From JBBQKQ01 sp043719155 (GTDB lineage: Bacteria > Patescibacteriota > Minisyncoccia > Phycocordibacterales > UBA5272), in assembly GCA_043719155.1 (NCBI GenBank), contig JAYSUJ010000024.1, positions 8,182 to 72,181 of the forward strand: DNA of 64,000 bases, given 5' to 3'. Below the pieces are notes generated by a model that had not been told where the DNA came from, made no database searches, and saw only the letters and a program-made list of their open reading frames with translations. Within the stretch, counting starts at the first letter, position 1, and each line of letters begins with the position of its first letter. Shown piece after piece: positions 1 through 7,473 of the stretch. The translations under genes and the position numbers were made by a program.

Positions 1-362
1 GCCCAAAGTGCACTTGCGTATAAGAAATAAATATTTAGACCACCGGTAAACAGGAGGCAAGCAACAAAAAATGGCATCAGAAATTGCAGAAATTGCACAA
101 TTAAAACTGTTTTATACTTTGGCAAACTGTCCACAATGTGTCCTCCAAATATCCCAAACACCAAAAGTGGCAAAAATTGTAAGGCAGTTATGATTCCCAA
201 GGTTTCAGCCGAGCCTGTAATTTCATAGGCTAGCCAATTTAAAGCAATTGCCTGAACCCAAGAACCGGTTATGGACACAAATTGGGCAGCTATATACAGT
301 CTAAAATTTCTATACTTAAGTGAGGAGGTAATTTTTTGAAAAATACTAGAAATTTTAAGCAT
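1..362 (-). CDS. MFS transporter, N-terminal part (cut by window edge)
   Basis: This is the start of a leftward gene that runs out of the window. The visible 120 residues begin MLKISSIFQKITSSLKYRNF, followed by alternating hydrophobic helices and the stretches FVSITGSWVQAIALNWLAYE and LPLLVFGIFGGHIVDS. That is the usual first-to-third helix pattern of major facilitator superfamily exporters of the EntS/MFS_3 kind, with G-x-W-x-Q in helix 1 and G-x-x-D between helices 2 and 3. It would sit in the cytoplasmic membrane and export a small molecule by proton antiport; the substrate cannot be told. The ATG at 360-362 gives a normal MFS N-terminus. A terminator separates it from rplK. Confidence 0.75.
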   Translation of the reverse strand, partial: MLKISSIFQKITSSLKYRNFRLYIAAQFVSITGSWVQAIALNWLAYEITGSAETLGIITALQFLPLLVFGIFGGHIVDSLPKYKTVLIVQFLQFLMPFFVACLLFTGGLNIYFLYASALW

Positions 363-381
363 CTAAACATTCTACCATAAC

Positions 382-411
382 AAAAAACTTATCTTTGCAG
401 ATAAGTTTTTT
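382..411 (-). terminator. Terminator after rplK
   Basis: A perfect 13-bp inverted repeat (382-394 with 399-411) with a four-base loop TTGC. It is A-rich on one side and T-rich on the other, so it can work in both directions. It lies just past the rplK stop codon and before the MFS start, closing the secE-nusG-rplK operon. Confidence 0.85.
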
Positions 412-430
412 GTTTGTAAATTCTTAAACT

Positions 431-856
431 TTAGTTTGTAACTTCGATACCCATAGACTTTGCAGAACCTGCTAAAACTTTAGCAGCAGCGTCTATTGTA
501 GTTGCATTTAAGTCTGCCATTTTAAGGGCTGCTAATTCTTTTAAGTCTGCCATAGATATTTTCCCAGCTTTGATACTTCCAGGTTTTGTAGAACCTTTTT
601 TCATTCCCATTTTTGTAAGTATGAGCTCTGTGGCTTGGGTTGTACCAGTTTTAAAGTCATAAGTTCGGTCTTCGTAAACAGCAATTTTTGCAATTAATTT
701 ACCTTTTTTGTCTTTAGTAGCATCATTGAATTTTTTTACGAACTCAGCAATGTTGATACCAGCTTGCCCAAGAGCCGGACCTAGTGGCGGCGCAGGAGTT
801 GCTTTTGCAGCTTCGATCTTTACTTTTATATTCTTTTTAGCTATTTTTTTTGCCAT
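431..856 (-). CDS. rplK: 50S ribosomal protein L11
   Basis: Large-subunit protein uL11, which binds the GTPase-associated region of 23S rRNA and is needed for factor-dependent GTP hydrolysis. The 141 residues match the usual length. The N-terminal domain shows KIEAAKATPAPPLGPALGQA with the conserved proline-rich PPLGPALG loop, then GINIAEFVKKFNDAT. The C-terminal rRNA-binding domain carries TKMGMKKGSTKPG and ends AKSMGIEVTN. It lies downstream of secE and nusG, as in most bacteria. The usual next gene, rplA (L1), is absent: a terminator and an MFS gene follow. Confidence 0.98.
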   Translation of the reverse strand: MAKKIAKKNIKVKIEAAKATPAPPLGPALGQAGINIAEFVKKFNDATKDKKGKLIAKIAVYEDRTYDFKTGTTQATELILTKMGMKKGSTKPGSIKAGKISMADLKELAALKMADLNATTIDAAAKVLAGSAKSMGIEVTN

Positions 857-936
857 ATATTTTCTTATTGCTCAACATTATATCATAATTTTACCAAAAC
901 TCAAGGCTCCTGCAGACTTTATTTGTATGAAATATG

Positions 937-968
937 AAAAGGGGACGAATCATTTTCGTTCCCCTTTT
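937..968 (-). terminator. Hairpin after the 77-aa gene
   Basis: A GC-rich hairpin (about 937-949 with 955-968, one bulged base) with A-run and T-run flanks, immediately downstream of the 77-aa gene and before rplK. It may lower read-through into rplK, which has no other obvious promoter. Confidence 0.65.
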
Positions 969-974
969 TGTTTT

Positions 975-1208
975 TTATCCTCCTTCTTTTTGGTTGTAGT
1001 TGGTAAACATCGACCTCAATCTCATTTTAGCTTTTTCTCGTTTTGAGTGTCCGACATGCCAACCATTACAGTACTTACATTCATAGGCATGGACCGTAGA
1101 CTGAAATCTCTCCTTATGCCACAAAACATGCTGGTGGGCACTTCTCTGGTCCAAGTGCCGCACCTTTCCGGTGCAGCCAGTGTTCCTCATGTACCAGTGT
1201 TTCCCCAT
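975..1208 (-). CDS. Small Cys/His protein, possible zinc-binding
   Basis: A 77-residue protein of unknown function lying between nusG and rplK. The start MGKHWYMRNTGCTG is chosen because a strong AAAGGAGGTGAG Shine-Dalgarno sequence lies just before this ATG; an upstream in-frame Met would add 25 hydrophobic residues without such a site. The C-terminal half has Y-E-C-K-Y-C-N-G-W-H-V-G-H, a CxxC...HxxxH arrangement that could hold one zinc ion, and it is rich in Arg, Lys and His, so nucleic-acid binding is plausible. It is followed at once by its own hairpin. Its base composition is richer in GC than nusG or rplK, which suggests a later insertion into the operon. No function is claimed. Confidence 0.7.
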   Translation of the reverse strand: MGKHWYMRNTGCTGKVRHLDQRSAHQHVLWHKERFQSTVHAYECKYCNGWHVGHSKREKAKMRLRSMFTNYNQKEGG

Positions 1209-1287
1209 CTGACTCACCTCCTTTCGGTTTTTGATAAGATAGAAAAGACAGCCGCAAATTACAACCAAAAAAAGCACAATCATGTGC

Positions 1288-1839
1288 TTACATTGGTTTC
1301 ACTTGCAAAAAGTCCAACTCCACCGGCGTCTCTCGTCCAAACATGTTTACATTTACTTTTAGCTTTCCTTTTTCTACATCCACCCCTTCCACTTTTCCTT
1401 CCATACCTTTAAATGGTCCGTCTGTTATAGTTACATTTTCACCAATTGCGATCTTAAGGGCATGAGTAGTTTTTGTATCTTTTAATTTGCTCCAGATAAA
1501 CTCAATTTCCTTTGGAGTTAGCGGTACAGGCACAGTTCCTGCCCCCACGAAACCTGTTACACGAGGTGTGTTTCGAACAAGGTACCAAGAGTCCTCGTCG
1601 GCTATCATGTCTACTAGAACGTATCCAGGATAAAAATTTTCTTCAACTTCTACTTTTTTTCCATTCTTGATTTTTACTTTCTTCTCCAAAGGAACAAGTA
1701 CGTCAAAAATCTTGTCATTCATACCTTCACTCAAAACTTTTTGTTTCAAATTTCTTTCTACTGCTTTTTCATAGCCAGAATAAGTCTGTATTGCATACCA
1801 TTTTCTCACATTGCCTGCTACGTCATCTAAAATATTCAT
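1288..1839 (-). CDS. nusG: Transcription termination/antitermination protein NusG
   Basis: NusG binds RNA polymerase, suppresses pausing and links transcription with Rho or the ribosome. The 183 residues are of normal length. The NGN domain is seen from KWYAIQTYSGYEKAVERNLK through FYPGYVLVDM and WYLVRNTPRVTGFVG. The C-terminal KOW domain begins at GENVTITDGPFKGMEGKVEGVD. It lies 3 nt downstream of secE, the classical arrangement, and is followed by the 77-aa gene and rplK. Transcription most likely comes from the promoter before secE. Confidence 0.97.
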   Translation of the reverse strand: MNILDDVAGNVRKWYAIQTYSGYEKAVERNLKQKVLSEGMNDKIFDVLVPLEKKVKIKNGKKVEVEENFYPGYVLVDMIADEDSWYLVRNTPRVTGFVGAGTVPVPLTPKEIEFIWSKLKDTKTTHALKIAIGENVTITDGPFKGMEGKVEGVDVEKGKLKVNVNMFGRETPVELDFLQVKPM

Positions 1840-1842
1840 AAA

Positions 1843-2037
1843 TTATTTAACTTTAAAATAGTTAATTCCTTTTAAAATAGCCTCACCGAAACCAAGGTCA
1901 AGTGCACCCAAGTAAACAGCCATAACAGCAGTAAACAGTACCACGAAAAGTGTAAAGTTTACCACCACGTTTTGTGAGGGAAAAGTTGTTAATTTGAGCT
2001 CTTTTTGTATATCTTTTAAATATGTTGACAAATTCAT
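1843..2037 (-). CDS. secE: Preprotein translocase subunit SecE
   Basis: The small essential subunit that clamps SecY in the SecYEG translocon. The 64 residues have a short cytoplasmic amphipathic helix (YLKDIQKELKLTTFPSQNVV) and a single membrane span (NFTLFVVLFTAVMAVYLGALDLGF), the single-span form common in most bacteria. It is the first gene of the secE-nusG-rplK cluster and has a good promoter directly upstream. The ATG has no strong Shine-Dalgarno sequence. Confidence 0.93.
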   Translation of the reverse strand: MNLSTYLKDIQKELKLTTFPSQNVVVNFTLFVVLFTAVMAVYLGALDLGFGEAILKGINYFKVK

Positions 2038-2046
2038 AATGCTGCT

Positions 2047-2076
2047 ATTATACCAGAGAAAACGAGATTAGTACAA
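2047..2076 (-). promoter_or_regulatory. Promoter of the secE-nusG operon
   Basis: On the minus strand, TTGTAC (2071-2076) is separated by 18 bases from a perfect TATAAT (2047-2052). The -10 box ends 9 nt before the secE start codon, giving a nearly leaderless transcript. The next gene upstream (the protease) ends at 2083. Confidence 0.75.
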
Positions 2077-2082
2077 TTTAAA

Positions 2083-3486
2083 CTAGTTAGAGGTTATTGA
2101 ATCAAAAATACTATTAAAAATGTAGCTATAATTTTCTAGTAAGTTGGCACTAAAAATTGGTGTCGTAACCAGATACAAAATTTCTTTATTTACAAAAACC
2201 ACCTCTTCGACAAAAGCTGGCGAGTTGAAAAGTTGCCCATCTTTGTCATAAAAACGAATACTAACAGCTTTTCCTATATTGCCCAAAGTGAATTGTGAAG
2301 TTTCCTGCTTGCTTATACCCATATCACCCAATGCTACTATCAACTCTGAAATTTTATTTTTTATTGCTACTTCTTCAGACTGATAACCAATATTGCTCTT
2401 GCTGATTACAAATGTTTCTGAAAAATTATCCAACTTGCTTTCATAAGGAGATAGGAGCATGATAGAGACAGTCTTGTTTGCATTTGTAGAGGAACTAGTT
2501 GTCCATCCTAGTGGATAATATATTTTTATATTTCCATAATTAATTTTATTTTTTAAAAATTGACTAGGTTTAGTGTTGGTTGCTGGAAGACTTTCGGTCT
2601 TTAGGTCTGTTATATTTTCTAAAAATAGTTTTATGGTACTAGATGGAATAATGTACCCCAAGTTGGAACCAGCTTCAAAAGTTGCACTTTCAACCAGCCC
2701 ATAATAGCAGCCATTATTTTGCCCAATGGCAATACCGCCCGAGTTACCATGGTTAGTACTGGCACTAATTTTTATCCTATTGTCCTCTCCACCTTGAAAC
2801 CCACTCACCACACCTTCTGTTAATGTCACTGACTCCCCACCAGTAGTTGGGTAACCAATGATAAATATCTTGTCACCAATCTCAATGCTTTTAGAGCCAC
2901 TACACATATTGGACACAGACTTAAAAACATCTTTCACTTTTGGTGGCATGGCATAAGTCTCGCCGTTCAGATTTTTGTTAGCTTTTTCGATAGTTAAAAC
3001 AGCCAGATCCAAGCCTTCTATTTTAGATTTACTAGTTTCTATTTTAGCTATTTTATTGTGGTACAAAACAGCTTTTTTAGAAAAGTAAGAAGTGTCGTAA
3101 AAAGTACCGTCGGTTGGTTTTGGAAAATAGATGTTACAGCCGTGAAATTTTTCATCTAAGCCTAGCACTACATGAGCGTTGGTTTGCACGCTTGGAATAC
3201 CCTTTTCATTTAGAAAATATATACCACTACCCACTATAGTTTCTGGGCCACCGTCTGCATCTGAGCATCGTACCTGAGCCACAGCCGGGATAATATCTTT
3301 ACGAATTTGAGACAAAACTTGTTCTGGTGACTTTTGATAAAAGTAAGAGAGTTTTTGAGAGAAAAAAATTCCCATAATTCTTGAATTTAAATAAATAATT
3401 CCAAAAAAAGAAAGCAAGATGGAAATAGAAATAAGCAAAGTGTAAACTCTGACTAAAAAATGTTTATGCAAATATTTATCTAGCAT
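2083..3486 (-). CDS. Membrane-anchored trypsin-like serine protease
   Basis: A chymotrypsin-fold (S1/HtrA-like) protease tethered to the outer face of the membrane. Starting from MLDKYLHKHF (ATG 3484-3486), an N-terminal span (VYTLLISISILLSFFGIIYL) is followed by the protease domain with all three catalytic signatures: His in QTNAHVVLG, Asp in GLDLAVLTI and Ser in HGNSGGIAIG. No PDZ domain is visible. Instead the last 150 or so residues (from INYGNIKIYYPLGW) form a separate beta-rich domain of unknown type. A start 14 codons upstream would add only a Cys-rich stretch and is less likely. Probable role: envelope protein quality control or processing of surface proteins. Confidence 0.85.
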   Translation of the reverse strand: MLDKYLHKHFLVRVYTLLISISILLSFFGIIYLNSRIMGIFFSQKLSYFYQKSPEQVLSQIRKDIIPAVAQVRCSDADGGPETIVGSGIYFLNEKGIPSVQTNAHVVLGLDEKFHGCNIYFPKPTDGTFYDTSYFSKKAVLYHNKIAKIETSKSKIEGLDLAVLTIEKANKNLNGETYAMPPKVKDVFKSVSNMCSGSKSIEIGDKIFIIGYPTTGGESVTLTEGVVSGFQGGEDNRIKISASTNHGNSGGIAIGQNNGCYYGLVESATFEAGSNLGYIIPSSTIKLFLENITDLKTESLPATNTKPSQFLKNKINYGNIKIYYPLGWTTSSSTNANKTVSIMLLSPYESKLDNFSETFVISKSNIGYQSEEVAIKNKISELIVALGDMGISKQETSQFTLGNIGKAVSIRFYDKDGQLFNSPAFVEEVVFVNKEILYLVTTPIFSANLLENYSYIFNSIFDSITSN

Positions 3487-3585
3487 TATGCAACAAGTAT
3501 CACATAGATAAAAGAAAAAAGTACTCAAAATAAATGGGATGTGTGGAAAATGTAAAACATGTTACAATTTCAATATAAAATAAAT

Positions 3586-4167
3586 ATGTTAGAGATAATA
3601 CACAACTTTGGATATACTGGATTGTTCGTAACCATATTTGCAGAAATTGGGGCTATGATGTTTTTCTTGCCTGGTGACACCCTCATCTTTGGGTCTGGAA
3701 TGTTGGCTGAAACTGGTGCTATGCATTTTTTAGGAACTATCTTTTTGATTTTTACTTCGTCTGCCCTAGCTGGTCATTTTGGTTATTTTGTTGGGACAAA
3801 AATTGACAGAGAAACACTTATAAATAATAAGTATTACAAAATCAAAGACGCCCACTTAGAACATACTGAAAAGTTTTTTGCAAAATATGGTGCTTTAGCC
3901 ATTGTAGCATCTCGCTTTGTGCCCATAGTCAGAAATTTTATTTCCCAAATTTGTGGACTATTAAAATATAATAGAAGAAAGTTTTTCATTTACAATCTTA
4001 TTGCTAGCTTTATTTGGCCGGCAATTACCGTTTCTTTGGGGTTTTATTTTGGTAAAATGTTCCCGAACTTAGTTGTGTACATGGAGTATTTTATGGTTAT
4101 AATGATAGCCATCGTGGCCTTACCTTTTATTTTAGAGATGGGTAAAAAACTTTTTAGGTTTAAATAA
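3586..4167 (+). CDS. DedA family (SNARE-associated) membrane protein
   Basis: A cytoplasmic-membrane protein of the DedA/VTT superfamily, members of which are linked to lipid-carrier flipping and membrane homeostasis. About 193 residues, normal for the family. Hallmarks visible are FLPGDTLIFGSGMLA near the start, the central GHFGYFVGTKIDRE, and FFAKYGALAIVASRFVPIVRNFISQICGL, which contains the conserved F-x-R-F/V-P-x-x-R segment. Several hydrophobic helices follow. The start MLEIIHNFGYTG is preferred over a Met nine codons upstream because it matches the family N-terminus. It converges with the ATP-grasp-like gene, only 2 nt apart. Confidence 0.92.
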   Translation: MLEIIHNFGYTGLFVTIFAEIGAMMFFLPGDTLIFGSGMLAETGAMHFLGTIFLIFTSSALAGHFGYFVGTKIDRETLINNKYYKIKDAHLEHTEKFFAKYGALAIVASRFVPIVRNFISQICGLLKYNRRKFFIYNLIASFIWPAITVSLGFYFGKMFPNLVVYMEYFMVIMIAIVALPFILEMGKKLFRFK

Positions 4168-4169
4168 AA

Positions 4170-5360
4170 CTACTTTTCTGCAGTAATACCTTCTATTTCC
4201 TCCTTTAATTTAGCAACCAAGGCTTCCATGTCGAGTTTTTGTATGTACAGTTTATTCAAATTTTCAATAAGTTTTAGGACCAAATCTTTTCCAGCTATTT
4301 TTTCAGCACCTGAAGCGTCCCTTGACAAAGCCCCTGTGGAACTATTCACTACAAAAAAATCATTGTTTGGTACGCCGTCGATGTACATTTCACTAGTTTT
4401 GGCTATTCTCCAAAAAGCATCACAGTTGCCGACCAAGATTTCCATTTTCCCGTTTTTATTTACAACTTTAAAGTCGATAATCAACCTCATACTTGCGGGT
4501 CTGTCGAAAAGTTCTGTATTTTTAGTTGCATCTGGTGGTGCGGATCGTATCAACTCTTCGACAACCAAATCCTCAATATCCACTTCTCTACCCCAAAGTC
4601 TGGAGTAGTGAGTAGTGATTTCCAATATTTTATTTCTCAGTCTAAATTCCAAAACATCTAACATAAAAACCTTATCTTCCTCGGTATCTGAAAATAACTC
4701 ACCTTCATCACGTTTTATGTCTGGGAAAATATGTATACCTTCACCTCTGGCTCCGTCCACTGGTTTTACTATCCAAAACCCAGATTCAGGTACAGTTTTT
4801 AAATTTAATTTACCAAAAGGTCCGACCAATTTTCTAGCAGAATTTTCCAGAGGTGTAAACTTGGGATGATTGAGCTTGTTATCACAAAGGTCACGAATAT
4901 AGGGTGGATTGGGATTGGCATGAAGCGGGTATGCAGCCTTGTCTAAAATATCACGGACATACTTTTGAACTCTAGGGAAAGCCTCTTCTGAAAAACCTGT
5001 CTCCATGTGACGCATTTCATATCTAGTAACAGGTTTGCCAGCGAGTTTTAAAGTTTCATCAAAAGCTCTGGCTTTATCTAAAACATCTGGGTAATCAGGG
5101 TTGTTACGCCCCCTTATCCTTGCTTTTATCCTATCAGCATAACTCACCATGCCTTTAGGAATTTTTTCTTTACCAAAACCAGACGTTGAACCATTGGTTT
5201 CCACTATCCACCAATGACCGTACTGATCCATAAACATATCTACACCTAGAGTGCCTACCCATTCTAAGTCATTTGCCTTCGTCTCTACTTTAGCTTTAAA
5301 CTCACCCAGTAATTTACTGAACTGAGACTCTCCTGGCTTTGGCTCTTTTCCAATCATCAC
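4170..5360 (-). CDS. ATP-grasp-like protein of unknown substrate
   Basis: A 396-residue cytoplasmic protein. The segment GFWIVKPVDGARGEGIHIF (about residue 195) is the Lys and glycine-rich loop of an ATP-grasp nucleotide-binding domain, and the later acidic/Asn pattern (SMRLIIDFKVVNKNGKMEILVGNCDAFWRI) fits the metal-binding end of such a fold. ATP-grasp enzymes join a carboxylate to an amine or thiol; nothing here tells the substrate. Oddly, residues 30-65 (GVDMFMDQYGHWWIVETNGS) also resemble the carboxy-terminal E-x-N-G part of an ATP-grasp domain, as if a second domain had lost its front half. It starts with GTG at 5358-5360, overlapping the stop of the pseudouridine synthase gene, so the two are translationally coupled. 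A second ATG lies at 5357. Confidence 0.65.
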   Translation of the reverse strand: MMIGKEPKPGESQFSKLLGEFKAKVETKANDLEWVGTLGVDMFMDQYGHWWIVETNGSTSGFGKEKIPKGMVSYADRIKARIRGRNNPDYPDVLDKARAFDETLKLAGKPVTRYEMRHMETGFSEEAFPRVQKYVRDILDKAAYPLHANPNPPYIRDLCDNKLNHPKFTPLENSARKLVGPFGKLNLKTVPESGFWIVKPVDGARGEGIHIFPDIKRDEGELFSDTEEDKVFMLDVLEFRLRNKILEITTHYSRLWGREVDIEDLVVEELIRSAPPDATKNTELFDRPASMRLIIDFKVVNKNGKMEILVGNCDAFWRIAKTSEMYIDGVPNNDFFVVNSSTGALSRDASGAEKIAGKDLVLKLIENLNKLYIQKLDMEALVAKLKEEIEGITAEK

Positions 5361-6172
5361 CCAAGTTTATCACATTCTATTTTTATAATTAGACCTATAT
5401 GTGGATGCAAAAATTCTAAACTTTTAGCATGCAACATTAATCTGTTTTCAGTATTTACTTTGACTACCCCAGTCTCCAGATTCAACAGTAGGGACTCTAT
5501 TTGTTTTGTAGAGTGTTCATTTGCAATTCCATTAACTCCATATTTTGTATCTCCAACAATAGGATGTCCTATGAATCTACAGTGCAAGCGTAATTGATGT
5601 GTGCGACCAGTTTTAGGATACATTTTTAATGTTGAAGTATTTTCTTTTTCGTCATAATTTAAAATTTCAAAATTGGTTTCGGCAACTCGCTTGGTATTTC
5701 TACCGCCCTCTTCCCCAGTAAAACCACAAACCCAAATACGCGGATCTTTTTTATGTCTAGAAATTGGCTCCGAAATTTCATAAAAATTTTTTAACTCTGT
5801 TTTAAAAATTTTTTTTTCACTTATTAACTTTTGTAAATTTATTTCTCCCCAGACTTTAACAATGTACTCTTTTAAGATAGTTCTATCCAAAAATTGTTTT
5901 TGCAGATTTTCAAAAACCTCTTGATTTTTGGCGACCAAAATAACCCCACTAGTTTCCCTGTCTAATCTGTTCAAAATCCCCCATCTTTTTTCGTAACGAC
6001 CACTGTCGAGCGTGTGTGGGTTACCTACGTCTTCCAAGTTTGGAAATTTATTTTTTATAAAATCTGACAGAGTGGCTTCTGTCGTGCGACCATCAGCATG
6101 CACTACCAAACCAGCAGGTTTGTCGACTGCAAACAAAAATGCGTCTTCAAAAATTATTTTTACGTCTGGCAT
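5357..6172 (-). CDS. RluA-family 23S/tRNA pseudouridine synthase
   Basis: Converts a specific uridine of rRNA or tRNA to pseudouridine. The 271 residues begin with the typical IIFEDAFLFAVDKPAGLVVHADG. The catalytic motif is ILNRLDRETSGVILVAKN, with the catalytic Asp present; the usual His of HRLD is Asn here. TGRTHQLRLHCRFIGHPIVGD marks the conserved C-terminal part of the fold. No S4 domain is visible, so it resembles RluA/RluC-type short forms. It overlaps the start of the ATP-grasp-like gene. A second, better-conserved paralogue lies at 32361-33143. The target position cannot be predicted. Confidence 0.9.
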   Translation of the reverse strand: MPDVKIIFEDAFLFAVDKPAGLVVHADGRTTEATLSDFIKNKFPNLEDVGNPHTLDSGRYEKRWGILNRLDRETSGVILVAKNQEVFENLQKQFLDRTILKEYIVKVWGEINLQKLISEKKIFKTELKNFYEISEPISRHKKDPRIWVCGFTGEEGGRNTKRVAETNFEILNYDEKENTSTLKMYPKTGRTHQLRLHCRFIGHPIVGDTKYGVNGIANEHSTKQIESLLLNLETGVVKVNTENRLMLHAKSLEFLHPHIGLIIKIECDKLG

Positions 6173-6192
6173 TTGTTAACAATTATAGCAAA

Positions 6193-7386
6193 TTATCCAA
6201 ATAAAAAACTCCAAAAACTAGGAACAGACAAATCTAAGTCTTCTGGTAAGGTAAAAAACATGTTCCCTGCAAAATCTCTTTCTAGCTTTTGCCTACATCG
6301 GATATTATTTACAAAGGCAAAATCTGAACAGAGAGTTTTAGTTAAGTCTTTTTTTTCAAATTTTTCTTCATTTCTTAAAATATCATAGCTCAGTGAATAC
6401 AGACAATGTACCTTGTACTCTAAACTGCTTTGATTCATACAAAACTTACGAGAAATAACAATTGGGGTCTTTCCCTTTTTACCAAAAATTTCCATAATAA
6501 ATCTTCTATTACAAGCAAAGTGCTTTTTATCATCCCTATACAAGTTACAAAAATCTGAAATTTTCTGATAATTTTTTGCTAAAAAATTTGCGGAGCGGCT
6601 ATTCACAAGCAAACAAGAATACTCTGCCAAGTCAGAGTTGTCCTGATATTTTTTACAATAATCTATACTAACTTTTTCTTTTAAATCGTCTACCACTTGA
6701 AAGTAGTCCATGAAAATTCCTGTGTGACAGGATAATAATTTATCTCTGCTTTTAGAAATAATTTCACATGTTTTGATGGCCTCTGGTATGTCTTTGCTGT
6801 TTTGAAAAACAAAATGCCCCAACTCATGCATACCACTTATGTAAATGTTTCGCTTACCATTAAGTTCTCCCGTTTGAAATTGTTGAGCTAATTTTTCTAT
6901 TAACTCATTTTGAAGCTTAGAACTTTCTATACCATTACCGATAATGCCGTGTACATAACCATTGGCACAGATAAAACTAAAGTTATTTTTGTATGGGTCA
7001 TACTCTAAGCTTTTGCTAGGACTTTTATTTACCAAATTGGCTTGATAGCCAATTTCATGTGATACAGAGTGACACGAAGCTTCGGTTATCTCGTGACTAT
7101 CAAGTAAATAATTTAAATCTGTAAATAGATTGTCAAAAAAAACTTGGTCAAATTTTTTAATAGCAATTTGCTTTTTGACCAGTTTTTTGGCACAATTTGT
7201 AAATTCCAAATTTGATAATTTACAGGCTTTGAAAAAGTTATTTGATAGATCTGCTTCTTTTAATTTTTCATCGACAACCTCTTCAATTTCAAAATCATTC
7301 ACATTTGTATAAAAATTAACAGGCATAACAAAAAGGAAAAGGAAAGAGGTAAAGTAAAAAACAAAAACTAAAATCCAAAATTTCAT
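6193..7386 (-). CDS. Membrane-anchored Cys/His-rich extracellular protein
   Basis: I do not recognise the family. From MKFWILVFVFYFTSFLFLFV (ATG 7384-7386) there is one N-terminal membrane span, then about 370 residues predicted outside the cell. The body has regularly spaced Cys and His motifs: CHSVSHEIGYQA, ICANGYVHGIIGNG, GMHELGHFVFQ, CHTGIFMDYF, and more Cys pairs toward the C-terminus. HELGH fits the zinc-metalloprotease consensus HExxH, but the parallel CHxxSHE and HG motifs suggest a repeated metal- or heme-binding helical fold as an alternative. DsbB is encoded at 45085-45633, so disulphide formation is available. The gene precedes the VWA terminator and has no obvious partner. Confidence 0.6.
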   Translation of the reverse strand: MKFWILVFVFYFTSFLFLFVMPVNFYTNVNDFEIEEVVDEKLKEADLSNNFFKACKLSNLEFTNCAKKLVKKQIAIKKFDQVFFDNLFTDLNYLLDSHEITEASCHSVSHEIGYQANLVNKSPSKSLEYDPYKNNFSFICANGYVHGIIGNGIESSKLQNELIEKLAQQFQTGELNGKRNIYISGMHELGHFVFQNSKDIPEAIKTCEIISKSRDKLLSCHTGIFMDYFQVVDDLKEKVSIDYCKKYQDNSDLAEYSCLLVNSRSANFLAKNYQKISDFCNLYRDDKKHFACNRRFIMEIFGKKGKTPIVISRKFCMNQSSLEYKVHCLYSLSYDILRNEEKFEKKDLTKTLCSDFAFVNNIRCRQKLERDFAGNMFFTLPEDLDLSVPSFWSFLFG

Positions 7387-7415
7387 AATTTTATTTAGTT
7401 TAGCATAATAAAAAA

Positions 7416-7446
7416 GTGGCCAGTTTCGCGAAGCGAAACTGGCCAC
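7416..7446 (-). terminator. Terminator of the VWA gene
   Basis: A perfect 14-bp palindrome (7416-7429 with 7433-7446) with a three-base loop, followed on the minus strand by a run of six T. It is among the strongest intrinsic terminators in the window and lies 27 nt after the stop codon of the VWA gene. Confidence 0.92.
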
Positions 7447-7473
7447 CACTGACCCAACTTTAGCCCTTAAGCT

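Noticed and set aside
1047..1412. Plus-strand ORF opposite the 77-aa gene and nusG
   Set aside because: Antisense shadow. The minus strand has a strong Shine-Dalgarno site and conserved nusG.
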